Shown here in pieces: positions 30,770-43,700 of a stretch of DNA of 64,000 nt. The notes under the pieces are model-generated. The model worked only from the letters and a program-made list of their open reading frames with translations, had not been told where the DNA came from and did no database searches. The stretch covers positions 8,881,613-8,945,612 of the forward strand of contig CM041531.1 in the NCBI GenBank assembly GCA_023238725.1, given 5' to 3'. The stretch is from Scortum barcoo (lineage: Eukaryota; Chordata; Actinopteri; Centrarchiformes; Terapontidae). Numbering within the stretch: the stretch's first letter is position 1; the number at the start of each line of letters is the position of its first letter. The position numbers and the translations under genes are program-made.

Positions 30770-31020
30770 CAGCCCAGAGAAACAGGTTTAACACTGACTG
30801 ACCAGAGATGCTGGTGGGCTGATTTTGTGACCTTTGGACACCACAAGGCTAGCAGTTTCCCCCTGCTTCCAGTCACTATGCTAAGCTAAGATAACCAGCT
30901 GGTGGCTGTAGCTTCCCATGAAGCTTTGGATAAACATGAATGGTGTTGAGCTTGTCATCTAACTCCTGACAAGAAAGCAAATAACTGTACTTCCCAAAAT
31001 GTCAAACTACTCTTAATATG
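30770..31020 (+). repeat. Dispersed fish repeat ('tatgctaagctaag' family)
   Basis: The copy carries tttccccctgcttccagtca, ctatgctaagctaagataac, ccagctggtggctgtagctt and, at its end, tcccaaaatgtcaaactactc. These are the strings of a widespread percomorph repeat. It abuts the MITE-like element that starts at 31025. Confidence 0.65.
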
Positions 31021-31024
31021 GATA

Positions 31025-31371
31025 TTAAAAGAGCACTCCACCGTTTTAGCATTAGCAACACCGTAGGACTCACAATAGATATTTTTTAAAAAGATCCAAG
31101 TCGATGCAGCCGAACCAGATAACATCTTTTTTTCCAACACTTCCTCTGTCCTTGTAAAAATCCCACACCTGCATTACCTAAAATACAACCTGACCCAAAA
31201 CAGAGCTGTCTGAGATCTAAGTGTGGTATGCTGGTTGCAACTAATGTAGCCTTGAACCCCTTATCAGTTCCCTCTGGAGCCACAAAAGGCTTTCACATCT
31301 CTCTTGTAGCAGAACTCCTCAAGACCTGCAAACAGACTTTGATGCATAAAATTGGTGGAGTTTCCCTTTAA
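31025..31371. mobile_element. 347-bp MITE-like element flanked by TTAA
   Basis: The left end reads TTAA then AAGAGCACTCCACC. The right end, reverse-complemented, reads TTAA then AGGGAAACTCCACC. The inner 8 bases ACTCCACC are identical and the outer bases partly agree. The interior has no transposase. Ends with actccacc are known to me from short non-autonomous elements common in perciform genomes. TTAA at both borders would fit a TTAA-targeting transposase, but the true target duplication is not proven. Confidence 0.6.
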
Positions 31372-34300
31372 GCTGCAAGCGAACCAAAATCCCATCCATG
31401 AACAGCTACGCCTGCAAACAATAAGCACTGGAGGGAAAAGTTATATGACTTAAACATGCTAATTCAAGTAGCTGTGTGTGTCTTTGGCTCTGCATACCAT
31501 GAAAATGAATTCATTCCTTCTCTGTTTCTCAGATTATTATACATTTTGATTTAGTGCTGAAGGAAGGTGACTCATGGCGAGCAGAGCGGTCGGCCTCTGG
31601 AAGCAAGTTGTCTTTGCTGACTCCCGATCGGCTCTTAAAGCAAATCAGGACAGGTTTCCTTTCAGTGAAACTGTGGATGATACAACTTATATGCATCCGC
31701 TGGAAAGTGCACAGACTCAAATTTGTCAAAGCCTGCTTTGCTCAGTGATGGATTGCTACTGAAAAAGCTGAGCTTTCATTCGGCTGTCAGGGAGAGCTGC
31801 CTGCTTCAGCAGTTCTATAACCTCTTTAAAAAAGGGCAGCTTTATGGTAATTGCCAGAGAAATATTAAAGTAATGGATAATGTGTTTTGGGGGGAGAGTT
31901 TTCATGAGTTTTAACAAAAGTAAGAAATATATATATTAGTTGGCAGCTTTGTCACATTAGTGTTGTTGCATTTTACCTTGATTTAAATGACTGTATTATA
32001 AAATGAGCTGTGACTCTTATAGTGTTTAGACACATTCTTATGGTGAAGTCATACCTTTTTGAGCTACTCTCTGCTGACATTTTTCTTATAATATCAGTAA
32101 AGCAATACTTATTTTTTCACATTTAATGTCAGATTTAAATCTATGATTAAAACTCTTAAATACCACATCTCTGAAGCTGCACGAGAGATGGTGAGGAGAA
32201 CGGTCAACTTCCCAACTAGTGAGTTTGTTTGCATTAATATAAAGTAAGAGCAGAAGGTGTGGGAGTAGATTTGCATTTAAAGATTAAAAAACAGTGAGAT
32301 TGCTTCTGAGATAGTTTGGTTTAAAGAGCTTGTTTTCCTTACTCATCAGCCATCTCCCTTTCACTTTGTTCTCTGGTTAAACAGAACTTTCTGCCAGGAA
32401 GGAGGAGAACTTAAAAGATATTTATAAAATCAACACAACACTGTTCTCTCTCGGCGCCTCTGTGCAACGCTCTACTTAAAGTAAATTTTAAAAAACACTG
32501 GAAGCCATAGCACATGAATCTTTTATGACCTTGAGAGAGCCGATAAAGTGAAAGACAAAAGAAGCTCTGCTCACAGTACACTATGGACGCTCAGATCAAT
32601 CAAACATCGGTCAGACAGACATCTCAGTGTGGAATCAGTGTCTATGACTAAGGCCATGCCTTTGAAGAGGGCATCAAACGGCTGTGGTTACATGGAAAGG
32701 GCCCAGTAATGGCATACTGATGTTCAAGTTTCTTTTGCTGACCTGCAGAAATAAAGAGATATCATTCAAGGCTTTGTTTAGCAGTCACCTCCTTACATGG
32801 GGTGTTACTATAGTGTGTGTAAATGAACTGCTGATAATAAACATCTTTCATTTTCACTGACATAATGTCAGTGTAAATGCCATTTAAACATAAAGTTCAG
32901 ACATTTAGTCAGACGCAAATGTGACATGACTCACTATAAAGATCCTCAACTGAAACATTTTGCATTGGCATCCCTGGATTAATGAGTTGTAAGACGTGAG
33001 TTAATGAGTTGTAAGTATCTTGGATGGGAAACCTTTTTTTGTTGAAGATTTTATCGTTGAACTTGGAGCAGAAGAGATCTTTGTTTGCAACCTAATCTCA
33101 TATGTATGACATTATGTTCTTGTCTAACAAATATTTCAGCACTGCAACACTATTCATGTCTTATGAGTCCATGCGAGATGGGCACTAATAAACCTAACTG
33201 TAACTATAACAATAAAGATGCTATAGATCACATCGAGCTTAGTCTCACTCCAGTTTGAGAGTCTGTCACATTCACTTTTCCAGCAGTAACTAACTCCCTT
33301 GGTCCTTCTTTATTACTCGCTGCTGATAAATCCGTTTCAATGCACCACTTAGAAATATTGTGAAACAGGACAGCTTGCAGGGAATTAATTTCTAAAGCCA
33401 ACTGCATCCAGGCCTGTATCAGTTACGTCCCAGGATGCCCCATGTGAAAATTAGCATTTGATTATTTCCCTTTGCTCTCTTTCTCCTTCCATTAGCAACA
33501 CAACTTTATTGTTCACAAGGACCCAGCATGTAAATTAGCAATCTAACTAACAAAGTGTTATCAATCTGAATGGTCTCTGTGGGGTTTTGTATATTTTATG
33601 AGACAGTGAAGCCACTCTTCATTAGTCCAAATTATATCACACTCAGCAAAGCTTAGTCTGGTGCAAAATATGATGTTGCAAACACATCCACAATATTAAG
33701 CCCACAAATCACCGCGTGACAGTCCAAGGCTTTGGAAAAATAAATGGTTAGACGCTGTCACATTGATATAGCTGCATGAGAGAGAAGTTTATTTTGAATG
33801 TCTCCATCCACAGCGAGACCTCCCTCCCCTCTCTCCCTCTATCTCTGTCCACGTAGCGCTGTCAGTCAGTTCATTTCTCTTTCTTGTGCCTGAGGTTGAT
33901 GTCAGATATGGAGAGCAGCACATTAAAGTGCCGCACCTGCTCTCCTTTTCCAAAAGTTAAAATGAGAAACGGACTTGGAATACCAATAGCCATAGATCAA
34001 ATGAATGGTGGGGATTTTGAGCGCCTTATCTTGCTCAGTCAGTCAGTTTGGAGTTGGCGCCTGCTACAAAGACCCAGAGAGAGGACCATGGCCTTAGAGA
34101 TCCTCCCAGCTATCCCTCTGGCTGCAGGGGGAAGCAGCCACATCTGCACACACATATTATATTCACTATTTGTTATATTTTTATAGTTTTTTTTTAAAGA
34201 AGCTTTCTATTTTCTACTCACACCATATTTCTCCAATCCTCTGCCGTTAGACATTTTTGGAAAAAGTTCATTCGACTCTAGTTTGTGCTGCATTTTTAAG

Positions 34301-35669
34301 GAGGGAATTTGATTTTTTAAAGACAGAGCACTAAGCCCACTAATCCTTATTTTCAGCTGCTGTCATCCTGGAATGATTTCTGACAGGTATTAAAAGTAGG
34401 GCGGGTGTTTGAAGTTCGAACTTGGAGTTAAGTATAGAGTCTGAGAGTTTGAGCCACAAAAAACACCCAGAAATCTCCTTAGCTGTGGTGTGTTTAATCA
34501 GCCTGTGAATGGAAATTTTTTAAAAAGAGCCTGTTAATTTCCATGAAATTCCTCAGCGAGTGCCGTTTGATGGAGACGGCTGCTCCTGCTTGTCAACCAG
34601 AAATGTGATTACGTTCAGAAATATTCTCTGTTGATTATTGAAGAACGCTTGTTGAGTCTTCACCATAAGCGACTCACATATTCCCCTTCTCGTTACGCAT
34701 TCTACGGTAGAATAAATGAAAAGGACAAATCATCTGCTTTGAAATGCCTCTATTTAATCCCAAATTTAAATTCTTGGGTGTTTACTTTTGCTAGCAGTAG
34801 TCTGTCTTTTCAACACTGATAGTAGAATAGTACTCTGCACAAAGGGAATGACTAGATTTTCACGCTGTATGCATGTTGAGTGGGGAAATGAGCCGTGAAG
34901 CTGTATTTCCTTTACATTTCAATCTGTTATCAGGTCCATTACCCTCACACCTGTTGTCACTTGAACTTATATAATAGACTTCATAACAGCTGATAGTGTT
35001 CTGTTTCATCTTTATCCCCATAGGTTTATTGTTTTGGATCAACATATAGACACGGTTAATCTAAATTGCAGTATTGTCACAAATATACAATGTAAAATAA
35101 AATTATTTTCTGCACTCTGTTCTGTTACCTTTCAATTAATCATGTTATTGAAAGATTTCAATGCTGATATGGGAACACAATCTCATCAAAACCCAGTCCA
35201 GTGGGTTTGTTTTTTAGCCCCTTTCAGGTAATTCCAAGAACTGTAAAAACAAACCAAATCACTAATAAAAGTTCCTTGGCAAGCTGTACATAGTCAGCAC
35301 ACAGCACTTCACACTTAAAATAAAGAGCTCCACATATCATTGTCCTCCCACAGTTTCACACAATGCTTTGAAGAAATATCACCTGGGGTTTCCTTGGTTT
35401 TGTAATAGAAAATAACTGGAAGACTTATAAGACAACACATTAAAAAGAATGGAAAATAATAGAAATTCAGTCTTAAGAATATTTTGCAGAAATGCATAAA
35501 CATCTCAGTGAACATCCTATGCTTCCCCATCTGTGTGATTCATTTTGATGATATATTTTGATTCATGTCTGACTTTAAAGAACAAGATAAATAATGTATT
35601 AGACAAACTGATGTTTTAGCCTGATGGTGATGCAAGAGGAAGCACCAGAGTTATTACAGTTCATCTTGG
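31372..35669. other. Intergenic, no gene seen
   Basis: No exon with both splice sites and recognisable protein was found. A small tandem copy of a taatgagttgtaag unit lies at 32981-33013. AT-rich CNE-like text lies at about 33485-33590. Confidence 0.6.
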
Positions 35670-35885
35670 GGCGGACATGAACTGTCAATTCTCTGGACAG
35701 TCCGTACATTAAGCGTCAAGACATTTCACACACATCCTCATGATGCATTGTCAGGAACCATGAATGTCTCTACAAAATCTGGCACCAATCTATTGAGTAG
35801 ATGTTGAGATATTTCCCCAGAATAAGTGAAATTGATGACCTGCTAGTAGGGCTAGAGGAAAAGTCAAGGGTTCAACAGCAATATT
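35670..35885 (+). repeat. Dispersed percomorph repeat, 5' part of the family at 25.7 kb
   Basis: Strings such as gtcaagacatttcac (35716), ccatgaatgtctctacaaaa (35758), gttgagatatttcc (35803) and agggctagaggaaaagtcaa (35848) correspond to the first half of the family. There are two successive catgaa-type modules. It ends about 150 bp before the N gap. Confidence 0.6.
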
Positions 35886-36030
35886 CCAGCAGCTGGGGTG
35901 CCAAAAAAAAAAAGTTAAACAGAAAATAACTCTTAAAAATACAGTAATTTTTCATAGTTCTACTAGTTTGTAGCTTTAATTTCACATGACTATTTTTCCT
36001 GCTGTTTTAATGTTTAATAACAGATATATA

Positions 36031-36530
36031 NNNNNNNNNNNNNNNNNNNNNNNNNNNNNNNNNNNNNNNNNNNNNNNNNNNNNNNNNNNNNNNNNNNNNN
36101 NNNNNNNNNNNNNNNNNNNNNNNNNNNNNNNNNNNNNNNNNNNNNNNNNNNNNNNNNNNNNNNNNNNNNNNNNNNNNNNNNNNNNNNNNNNNNNNNNNNN
36201 NNNNNNNNNNNNNNNNNNNNNNNNNNNNNNNNNNNNNNNNNNNNNNNNNNNNNNNNNNNNNNNNNNNNNNNNNNNNNNNNNNNNNNNNNNNNNNNNNNNN
36301 NNNNNNNNNNNNNNNNNNNNNNNNNNNNNNNNNNNNNNNNNNNNNNNNNNNNNNNNNNNNNNNNNNNNNNNNNNNNNNNNNNNNNNNNNNNNNNNNNNNN
36401 NNNNNNNNNNNNNNNNNNNNNNNNNNNNNNNNNNNNNNNNNNNNNNNNNNNNNNNNNNNNNNNNNNNNNNNNNNNNNNNNNNNNNNNNNNNNNNNNNNNN
36501 NNNNNNNNNNNNNNNNNNNNNNNNNNNNNN
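36031..36530. other. Assembly gap, exactly 500 N
   Basis: A run of 500 undefined bases. The round length suggests a placeholder rather than a measured size. The sequence to its right contains a complicated duplicated mosaic. Confidence 0.99.
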
Positions 36531-37320
36531 TGCTAGAATATGTGTCTTTATTTTCCTGTTTTTACATCTGTGTGTTTGATGGAGCTGTGGGTCACATACA
36601 GATTTGCTCAGTCGCTGGTCATGCTTGGTGTGCATGGTGTACTGTATGGCCGCGTTTAGACCAACAATAGAATTTGAAAAATTTGTGGCCTGATTTATTT
36701 CAACAAGAACCTCGCTTTGCCACAGTAGGGGTGCCGACACAGACGGCTCTGGCAAAAAGCTCCAGCCCGGCTCCACCTTTGCCACAACACAGTTCATTCA
36801 AGTACGTACAAGAGCTCATTCCTGGGAGATTACTTTGTGTACTGGACATTGTTTACTTTGCAATCATAGCAACAGAGGATAAAACAGTTGTTGCTGCGAT
36901 AACTTTTGCGTTGTTAAATCCTGCCACATAGTATTATATTTCTGTTTGTATTTTATTATCCCACTGGTACCTGGTAGCAGCATGCCCACACAAATGGATC
37001 CCGTTGTTTCGTTTAATGCAGGGCAATCTGAGTGCCCGCTTAGGGAGTGAAAGATTTTCCTTTGACTACTGGTTTGTCAATCACTGCGTATTGTGCTGTA
37101 ACTTTGCCTCACATGAACACAATAGTGAGGTTAAAATTAAGTAGCTGTGGCTCATAGGTACTCTATTGTCTCGTACAGATAAGGGACATTCAGACCGGGG
37201 CATTCTTCTTTTATCTTTGGCTTCACACAGTAGTCTATCTAGATATGACCATCTATAGATGTGCTAAATATACAGCCCGTGGTCGGATATTGGTATCATT
37301 TGCTGTTGCACGTGCATTCT
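36531..37320. other. Intergenic after the gap, no gene seen
   Basis: No exon recognised. The stretch is somewhat GC-richer at 36720-36785. Confidence 0.5.
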
Positions 37321-40300
37321 AGTGGCTTGAAGCTGTTCCCTTGTTTCCCATTTCATTTTCAGGCCGTCCATACTTATTCCCTTATTCTTTGTACAATAAT
37401 ATTAAAACAAATGTGTAGCAAAAATCATGTTTACAGATGAATTAATGGTTTTGCTTATATATTGTGGAGGAAACATTTCTGGAATTACGTAAGAAATAGT
37501 GAAAGTAAAAGTCACAATCTTTTTCACAATTAAGATGTATTTTAATATTAAATATATTGTTTCTGTCAGTGGAGATTGGAAATAACCCCCCCAGTCTGTC
37601 TGTAAATGTTTACACTCTCTGTCACCATTGTAATAGCTTGGAAAATAGATGACATCCCCCTCCTTTCTTTCCACCTCCCTCCTGAGGAGTTTTGTCCCGA
37701 GTCAAGCAAAGCATCCCGATGTCAAGGTAAACAGTGAGCTTGCACAGCCGTTTGTGTGTGTGTGTGTGTGTGTGTGTCTGAGTGCATGTGCTAGGATTTC
37801 CATGAGTGTTCAGAGTAAACAGTGGTGGCTTGAAGCTGTTCCCTTGTTTCCCATTTCATTTTCAGGTGGCACCTCCTGTGTCCATGGAGAAGAGGAAAAG
37901 ACTTATTCCCTTGAGAATACCTTCCCCTGCTGAGTGAATGTAAATGGTCACCATAAATCAAAGGCAGTTTATCATATTTTGATATTAAAACAAATGTGTA
38001 GCAAATAATCATGTTTACAGATGAATTAATGGTTTTGCCTTATATATTGTGGAGGAAACATAACTGCTGCCTGGAATTACACGCTTCGTAAGAAATAGTG
38101 AAAGTAAAAGTTGTCACAATCTTTTTCACAATTAAGATGTATTTTAATATTAAAATGTTAGTTTAGTTATTGTTTCTGTCAGTGGAGGCCATAGTGGAAA
38201 TGAATTAAATAAGTCATATGTGAACAGTTTTGCTGTAAATGTTTAGAATATAAATGTTATTTTGAGTAATACCTTCACTGCTGTTGGTGTCGTTTTTCCT
38301 TACTGACCTAAATATTCACTAATGAGGAGATTTTGTAGAGAAGCGGAGCATTTATGGATGTAGGTAAAAGGAGCTTCAAATCCAGTGCTTAGTGTCAGGT
38401 AGTTCTGGATTATTTCTAATTTCCATAAATGGTCTAACTGCACAACCGGAGTAGGGATTTCCTGCATAACTTCATCTGCTTCTGAGGTGCATGGAGAAGA
38501 GGAAAAGACAGTTGTCAGTATTTTAATATTAACAATTGCACACTCACATTTAGCACACACAATAATTGTTTCTGTCAGACATAGTGGAAATGTTATGTGA
38601 CCAGGTTTAAACAAAAGTAACATCTGTAAATGTTTGTAAATGGTCTAATTTTATAAATCAAAGGCAGCACAGTTCACAAGATTTTATCTCTATAAGTGGA
38701 TATACTTTATGTGTACTGCAGTTGTAAAAGGAGCAGTGTTATCCAGCACAAACACCGTCACTTGATATGCAAACAAATCAAAATTTGGTCATGTTGGAAC
38801 AATAAAAACACGCTTCTTTGTGAGAATGGTCTGCAGGTTTTTAGTGTCAAATCTGAGTTCTCCATCCTGAGATAACTAAAATCATCTGCTTCGTGCAGGT
38901 TTGTGATTTTAAAAAAATACAAAAACAGACTAATATAAATTGTCAGTGTTGATGTAAAAAGTGTGTGCACAAAAGTAAAATTAAGCTATTTTATAAAGGC
39001 TGATGATATGTTTGTGTACTTTTTTTACTTTGCTTGAACAATAAAAACACGCTCTTTGAGTCATTTTTTTAATTGTTGGAGGTGACAGTGGCTGAGGTAA
39101 GACCTCACGCGGCCCTGTGAAAAGCTGTCCCCTAATATCTTGCTTTCACAGTTTGACAGTTATGAAGGCAGGGCTTGTGTGCTTGGTAAGAAAGACAAAG
39201 CTATAACATCCTCCACAGGTGACAAATAGCCACTGTCGAGCCTGTTTACCTGCTTCAGCCCCTGTTGATCTTTGTGGTTGCTTCCCCTAAAAGCCAAGGG
39301 AAGTTCTCACACCCCCTTGGTACACTCACGCACACTCACATTGCAGATTCTACGCACACACACACTCCAAATTTCACGAGTGTGTGTACCCAGTTTTTCT
39401 TTTCAAAACACACACATTAATAACATCTGTAATGCCGTTCATTGTCGAGTGCTTTTACAGGTTCAACATTGACCTTAGTGTTTAATCTTCCAGCACAAAC
39501 GACCGTTTCCCCTTTCATCCTTCCCCTCCTCACTTGATATGCAAACAAATCTTTTGTCACTGTTAGCCAACTCCCATGTTTCTTTGAGAAGGCGAGCACA
39601 AGGACAAAGCTGAGACTGTTCTCCATCCTGAGATAATTAAAATATCAGATGCTAAAGCTAATATAATTTATTGCTTCACCTCCACCCCTGATTGTATGTC
39701 AATTAATGTGTTAACAAGGCGGGTCTGAATTGTCTTTAGTCTTTTTTTTTTTTCTTTGCTTTCTCTTTTCATTTTTTTAATTAGTGTGGAGGTTGACGTC
39801 AGTTTCAAGGTGAAAGCTGTCTCCCATTTTCTGCCTAAAGACAAGGAGTGACCATGTACGTGAAGGGAGCAAATAAGAAAGACAAAGGAGAGGCTGTGAG
39901 ACAAATACAAGCAAAGTTGACCTGTTTGCTGCTGTCAGCACCTCTTAATCTCTTTGTGGTGTGTTTGTCCAGAGAATCAAGGGAAGTTCTCACATAGATA
40001 AATATCTGCCTTCCCCGTCCTCCTCTAAAAATACCTGCAGATTCTACCCTGAGCAGCAAGATCTTAGAGACATTGTACTTGTATGTCCATTAATTTCCCT
40101 TTTAAAGTAACACATATACAAAGCTGATTTTTCTTTTAACATTAACTGAAGTCTGCCCATGCGTGCATAGATCCATCCACACCCTGTGTTATCAGCCGCT
40201 GCCGTAAGATGTCACTGTGGTCTGTTCATTCTTGTGTTTCCCCTTTCATCCTTCCCCTCCTCCAAACTGTTGACTCCTTTTCCAATAAGAAACAGATGGG

Positions 40301-40745
40301 AGACCTTTGCTGCGGGCTACTGCCAAATGGAGCAAATTCTCATTACAACGTCTGCAAGCTCTGTTTATTCTCTCCAAGCTTCACCTCCACCCCTTGCACC
40401 ACTTTGCCATCTGATGTGTTGAACACTTGTTTCCGATGCAGGCGTGTCATTTTGATATGCCTTGTTTTTCTGATTACAGGATGTTTATAATTTTTTTTTT
40501 TCTGGAAAATAGGAAACAGACTGACTTTTCTGTAGCACTGCTTACAGTGACCTGTTGGTTTGCCATGCAAACTATGTTGTTGCTGTCTTGTGAAAACCAT
40601 GTATTTCAGCTTCAGGACAATGCATTTAATAGTTTTCCGTGTTATTAACTGGTTTGTTTTGCTCAAGCTGAGCGTCTGGACCTCTACAAAGGGACACAAA
40701 ATCAAGATGTTTGTCAATGTAGGAAGCAAGAAAAGACTCAAGACT
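37321..40745 (+). repeat. Mosaic of degenerate tandem duplications with blockwise deletions
   Basis: Many 12-45 bp blocks recur 500-730 bp apart in the same orientation, separated by unrelated or missing text. A block starting gtggcttgaagctgttccc recurs at 37322 and 37825. Another from attaaaacaaatgtgtagc recurs at 37401 and 37984. An atggagaagaggaaaagac block is at 37884 and 38491, and ataaatcaaaggcag is at 37953 and 38653. The block gaacaataaaaacacgct is near 38798 and 39036, aagttctcaca is at 39301 and 39984, and cctttcatccttcccctcct is at 39511 and 40242. The first copies lack internal pieces present in the later ones. This may be a decayed tandem array or an assembly artefact. Confidence 0.75.
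37753..37777. repeat. (TG)n microsatellite
   Basis: About twelve uninterrupted TG units inside the duplicated mosaic. Confidence 0.95.
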
Positions 40746-43700
40746 TGTGCACAAAGTTGGGTTTATTTTTCAGATTTTTCTCTAATCTTTGCTTCTTTCT
40801 TGTGAAGTACTGTAGTTTTACTCTTTCAGACCATACAATTTATCCAAATAAAATGATCTGTGAGGGAAAAATCTTTATTTGATTGAACTGCTCTCATAAA
40901 CATGCACCAAGGGATTGCAGTATTGCTTCAAATAAAAAAGAAAAAGGTTGGAACTGCTGCTAATTCTTTAGTTACAGTCAAACATTTTCAAAAAATTTAG
41001 AGCTCCATGGTTTTCACTGGACAGCGATGCTACATAGTTGTATGACTGTGTAACTCGGTTGGGAGCAAATAAGGATAACTAAGAGAGCAAACTTTCCTAG
41101 GAAAGGCTATACAGAAATGCAGTATTTGAAGTATTTATTTAAAGTAGTTAACGATTTGCTCAACACATTATTTTATCTCATTGAATTGTATATGTAGGTC
41201 AACTGTATTAATGTATAATATTATAACTTTAGGTTGCAGTTTATGTATGTTTTAGACATTTTCAGTCAGGCTTTTACATCTCAAGTCAGACACATACTGA
41301 TATAGTGAGACAGGCTATCTTTACACTATAACACTCTCTGCTCACCTTCGTCCTTACTCATGCCGTCTGTACCCACAAACTTTTTCTCTCCCTATTACTC
41401 TCTATCACAGACAAATCCCCAGCTCTGTTTGAGTCCCCAGTCTGGGAAGCTAGCACTTCGAACTTCGAATGGAATATAAATGACATCATTATGTAATCTG
41501 TTATTCAATCTGTTGCGGCAGCAATATCCTATTCCACAGATAGCCCCCTTCACCACCCACCCCATATGCTGCGGACTTGCTGGTCTCCTGTTCTTTTTCA
41601 TGGAGAATATTAAAGAGTTATTAAATTAATCTGTGCTCACTGGCGCATGTTCATTGTTATTGCAGTGCAGAGATTTGATGGGGCTTTGTGGGGCTGAATG
41701 AAGCCGTTAGGCCGCACCCTAAGCTGATTTATTAAGGGTGCCAGGGAATCACCAAATAGACCTGATAACCTGTTTTATTTTGCATGTGTTAGTGAACACT
41801 TTCCCTCAAATCCGCTTAGGAACTTCTTTGTCTTTGTCCACACCCCCACCTTCCTTTTTTTTTTTTTTTTATACAAGTTTAGCTATTTCTTGTATGTTTC
41901 TGTGACCTGAAGCAGTGCAGCATTGTCGTCACAGTCTCTTTGTTAATACTATTATGAGCCAATCATTTACAGAGGAGTGAATGGCACAAGTCATGCTTGT
42001 TGAAAGTCCTTTATATGATGTGCAAAATATTGCTCATATGATATAGACTCGTACATTATCTAGACTGTGTACTTTGCCTACGACTACACATTTTTTATTT
42101 CTCTTGTTTTGTGGACCTGGGCTGAATGGCAGACGACGATGACTGTCTTTATTTATTGTGTGCTTACTATTGAAATAATCTGTATGAGCAATGTTGAAAA
42201 ATGAGGGATCTGAAGCTCTTCTCCTTGTTAAACTACAGTGCCAATATCTCACAGTTTGTTTCAGCAGCAAGATGAGAAGTGGACGATTGTTATAACAAAA
42301 TATAAAATAATAGCACCAAAGACAGAATGTGTTTAGTTGCCTTTAATGAACCTTACACAAGACAGTTCACTTGACTTTCACACAGATGGGTTTGCATTTC
42401 CAGTCTTTTCCCTCCTCTAAGTGGTGGTTCACTGAATGAAAGAGTGTACAAACAGTTACAGTGTAAAATAAGTGTTAGAAAGACAGCTGGGGGATGTGTG
42501 ATGGAGCTGCCTAACAAGTGCATGTGTTATGTGAACAGCCAGGCTTCTGTGTGTTCTTTCGCCCCGACAGAATCAGAATCAGCAGATTTAACACCCGTTG
42601 ATTCCACCCCAGATTCCTAACCTCATTTATCAGAGTGTGTATGCCAGCAGTGTAAACATTTAATCCAGCGTGAGATTTTTGGGCTCCTTTGGGTCAACAG
42701 TTTAGCTGTTGCGTTTTTTTTTTTTTCCAAGCCTCGAGACAAAGTCTGCTTTCAATTATTTCTGCAAAATTGCTTTACAGGGTCCATGCATGATTAAATA
42801 TTCATTATGTTAAACTAAGCACTTTCTTTGTATATAAATCCATATTAGATTTGGCTGGCAGGCTGCCTGAAGCCACATGAGAAGGATTTCTAGTGCAAAA
42901 AAAGCTTTGGACCTCCTTAGCAGCTCCTTTCTCCTGGGTTTGTTTGTTTTTGTTCTGATGTAAATGACGACTTGTTGATACCTGATTTTCCTACCTTTTT
43001 TGTTCTCCTGGCCCGGCACACACAGGCCTTTTCAGTCGGGGGGAAATGTTGGAATTTAAAGTGGGCATGGGAAAAATAAACAAGCGTGTCAGTCAGTCGG
43101 TCTGGCGGCAGGGGAGCAGCGCTGATCAGTCCAAAAAAAAAAATGGACAGCGTCTGAAGAAAAGCTGTTTCTGTGTGCATCTGTGTCTCCAGCACACAAC
43201 TTTGTGTGTATTCACAACGAAGGTTTGTGTTTGCGTGCGTTCACTGTGTGTGTTTCAAGGGGCAGGGGGTGAGAGAAGCCATTCCATTTCAAATATGAAC
43301 AGTTTCCCTGAAAATATTTACCTAATATTTTTCTCTTTCCAAGCAAAAGTGACCTCTTTGATTGCAAAGATTGCTCCAAAGACCTCATGGAAAATAAATT
43401 CAGGAGTATTTGAAATTCCTGAGCGGATTCGCCAGGGCTGCCTAGCGTGAGCCCATGTTTATTTGTTTTCCAACTGCAGGAGGGATCAAGGTTGTGTTGA
43501 CTCAGAAGGTATTTGGTTTGTTTCTTCTGTTACAGACATCATGAAGGGGCTCTTACTGCAGATGGTCAGAAATAGGACAAACTTGAAGCAGCTGTGCACT
43601 CTTGTTTCCCCAGGAAGACAAAAAAAATATACCTGCCTTTCTGCCAAGTAATATGTTTTATAATTTGCTACTGTGGTACTGTGTCTTATATGGCTTTTTT

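Noticed and set aside
35982..36797. Long open frames across 36.0-36.8 kb on both strands
   Set aside because: They exist only because the 500-N gap has no stop codons.
37321..40745. CRISPR-like array
   Set aside because: The recurring blocks vary in length and spacing, and this is a vertebrate genome.
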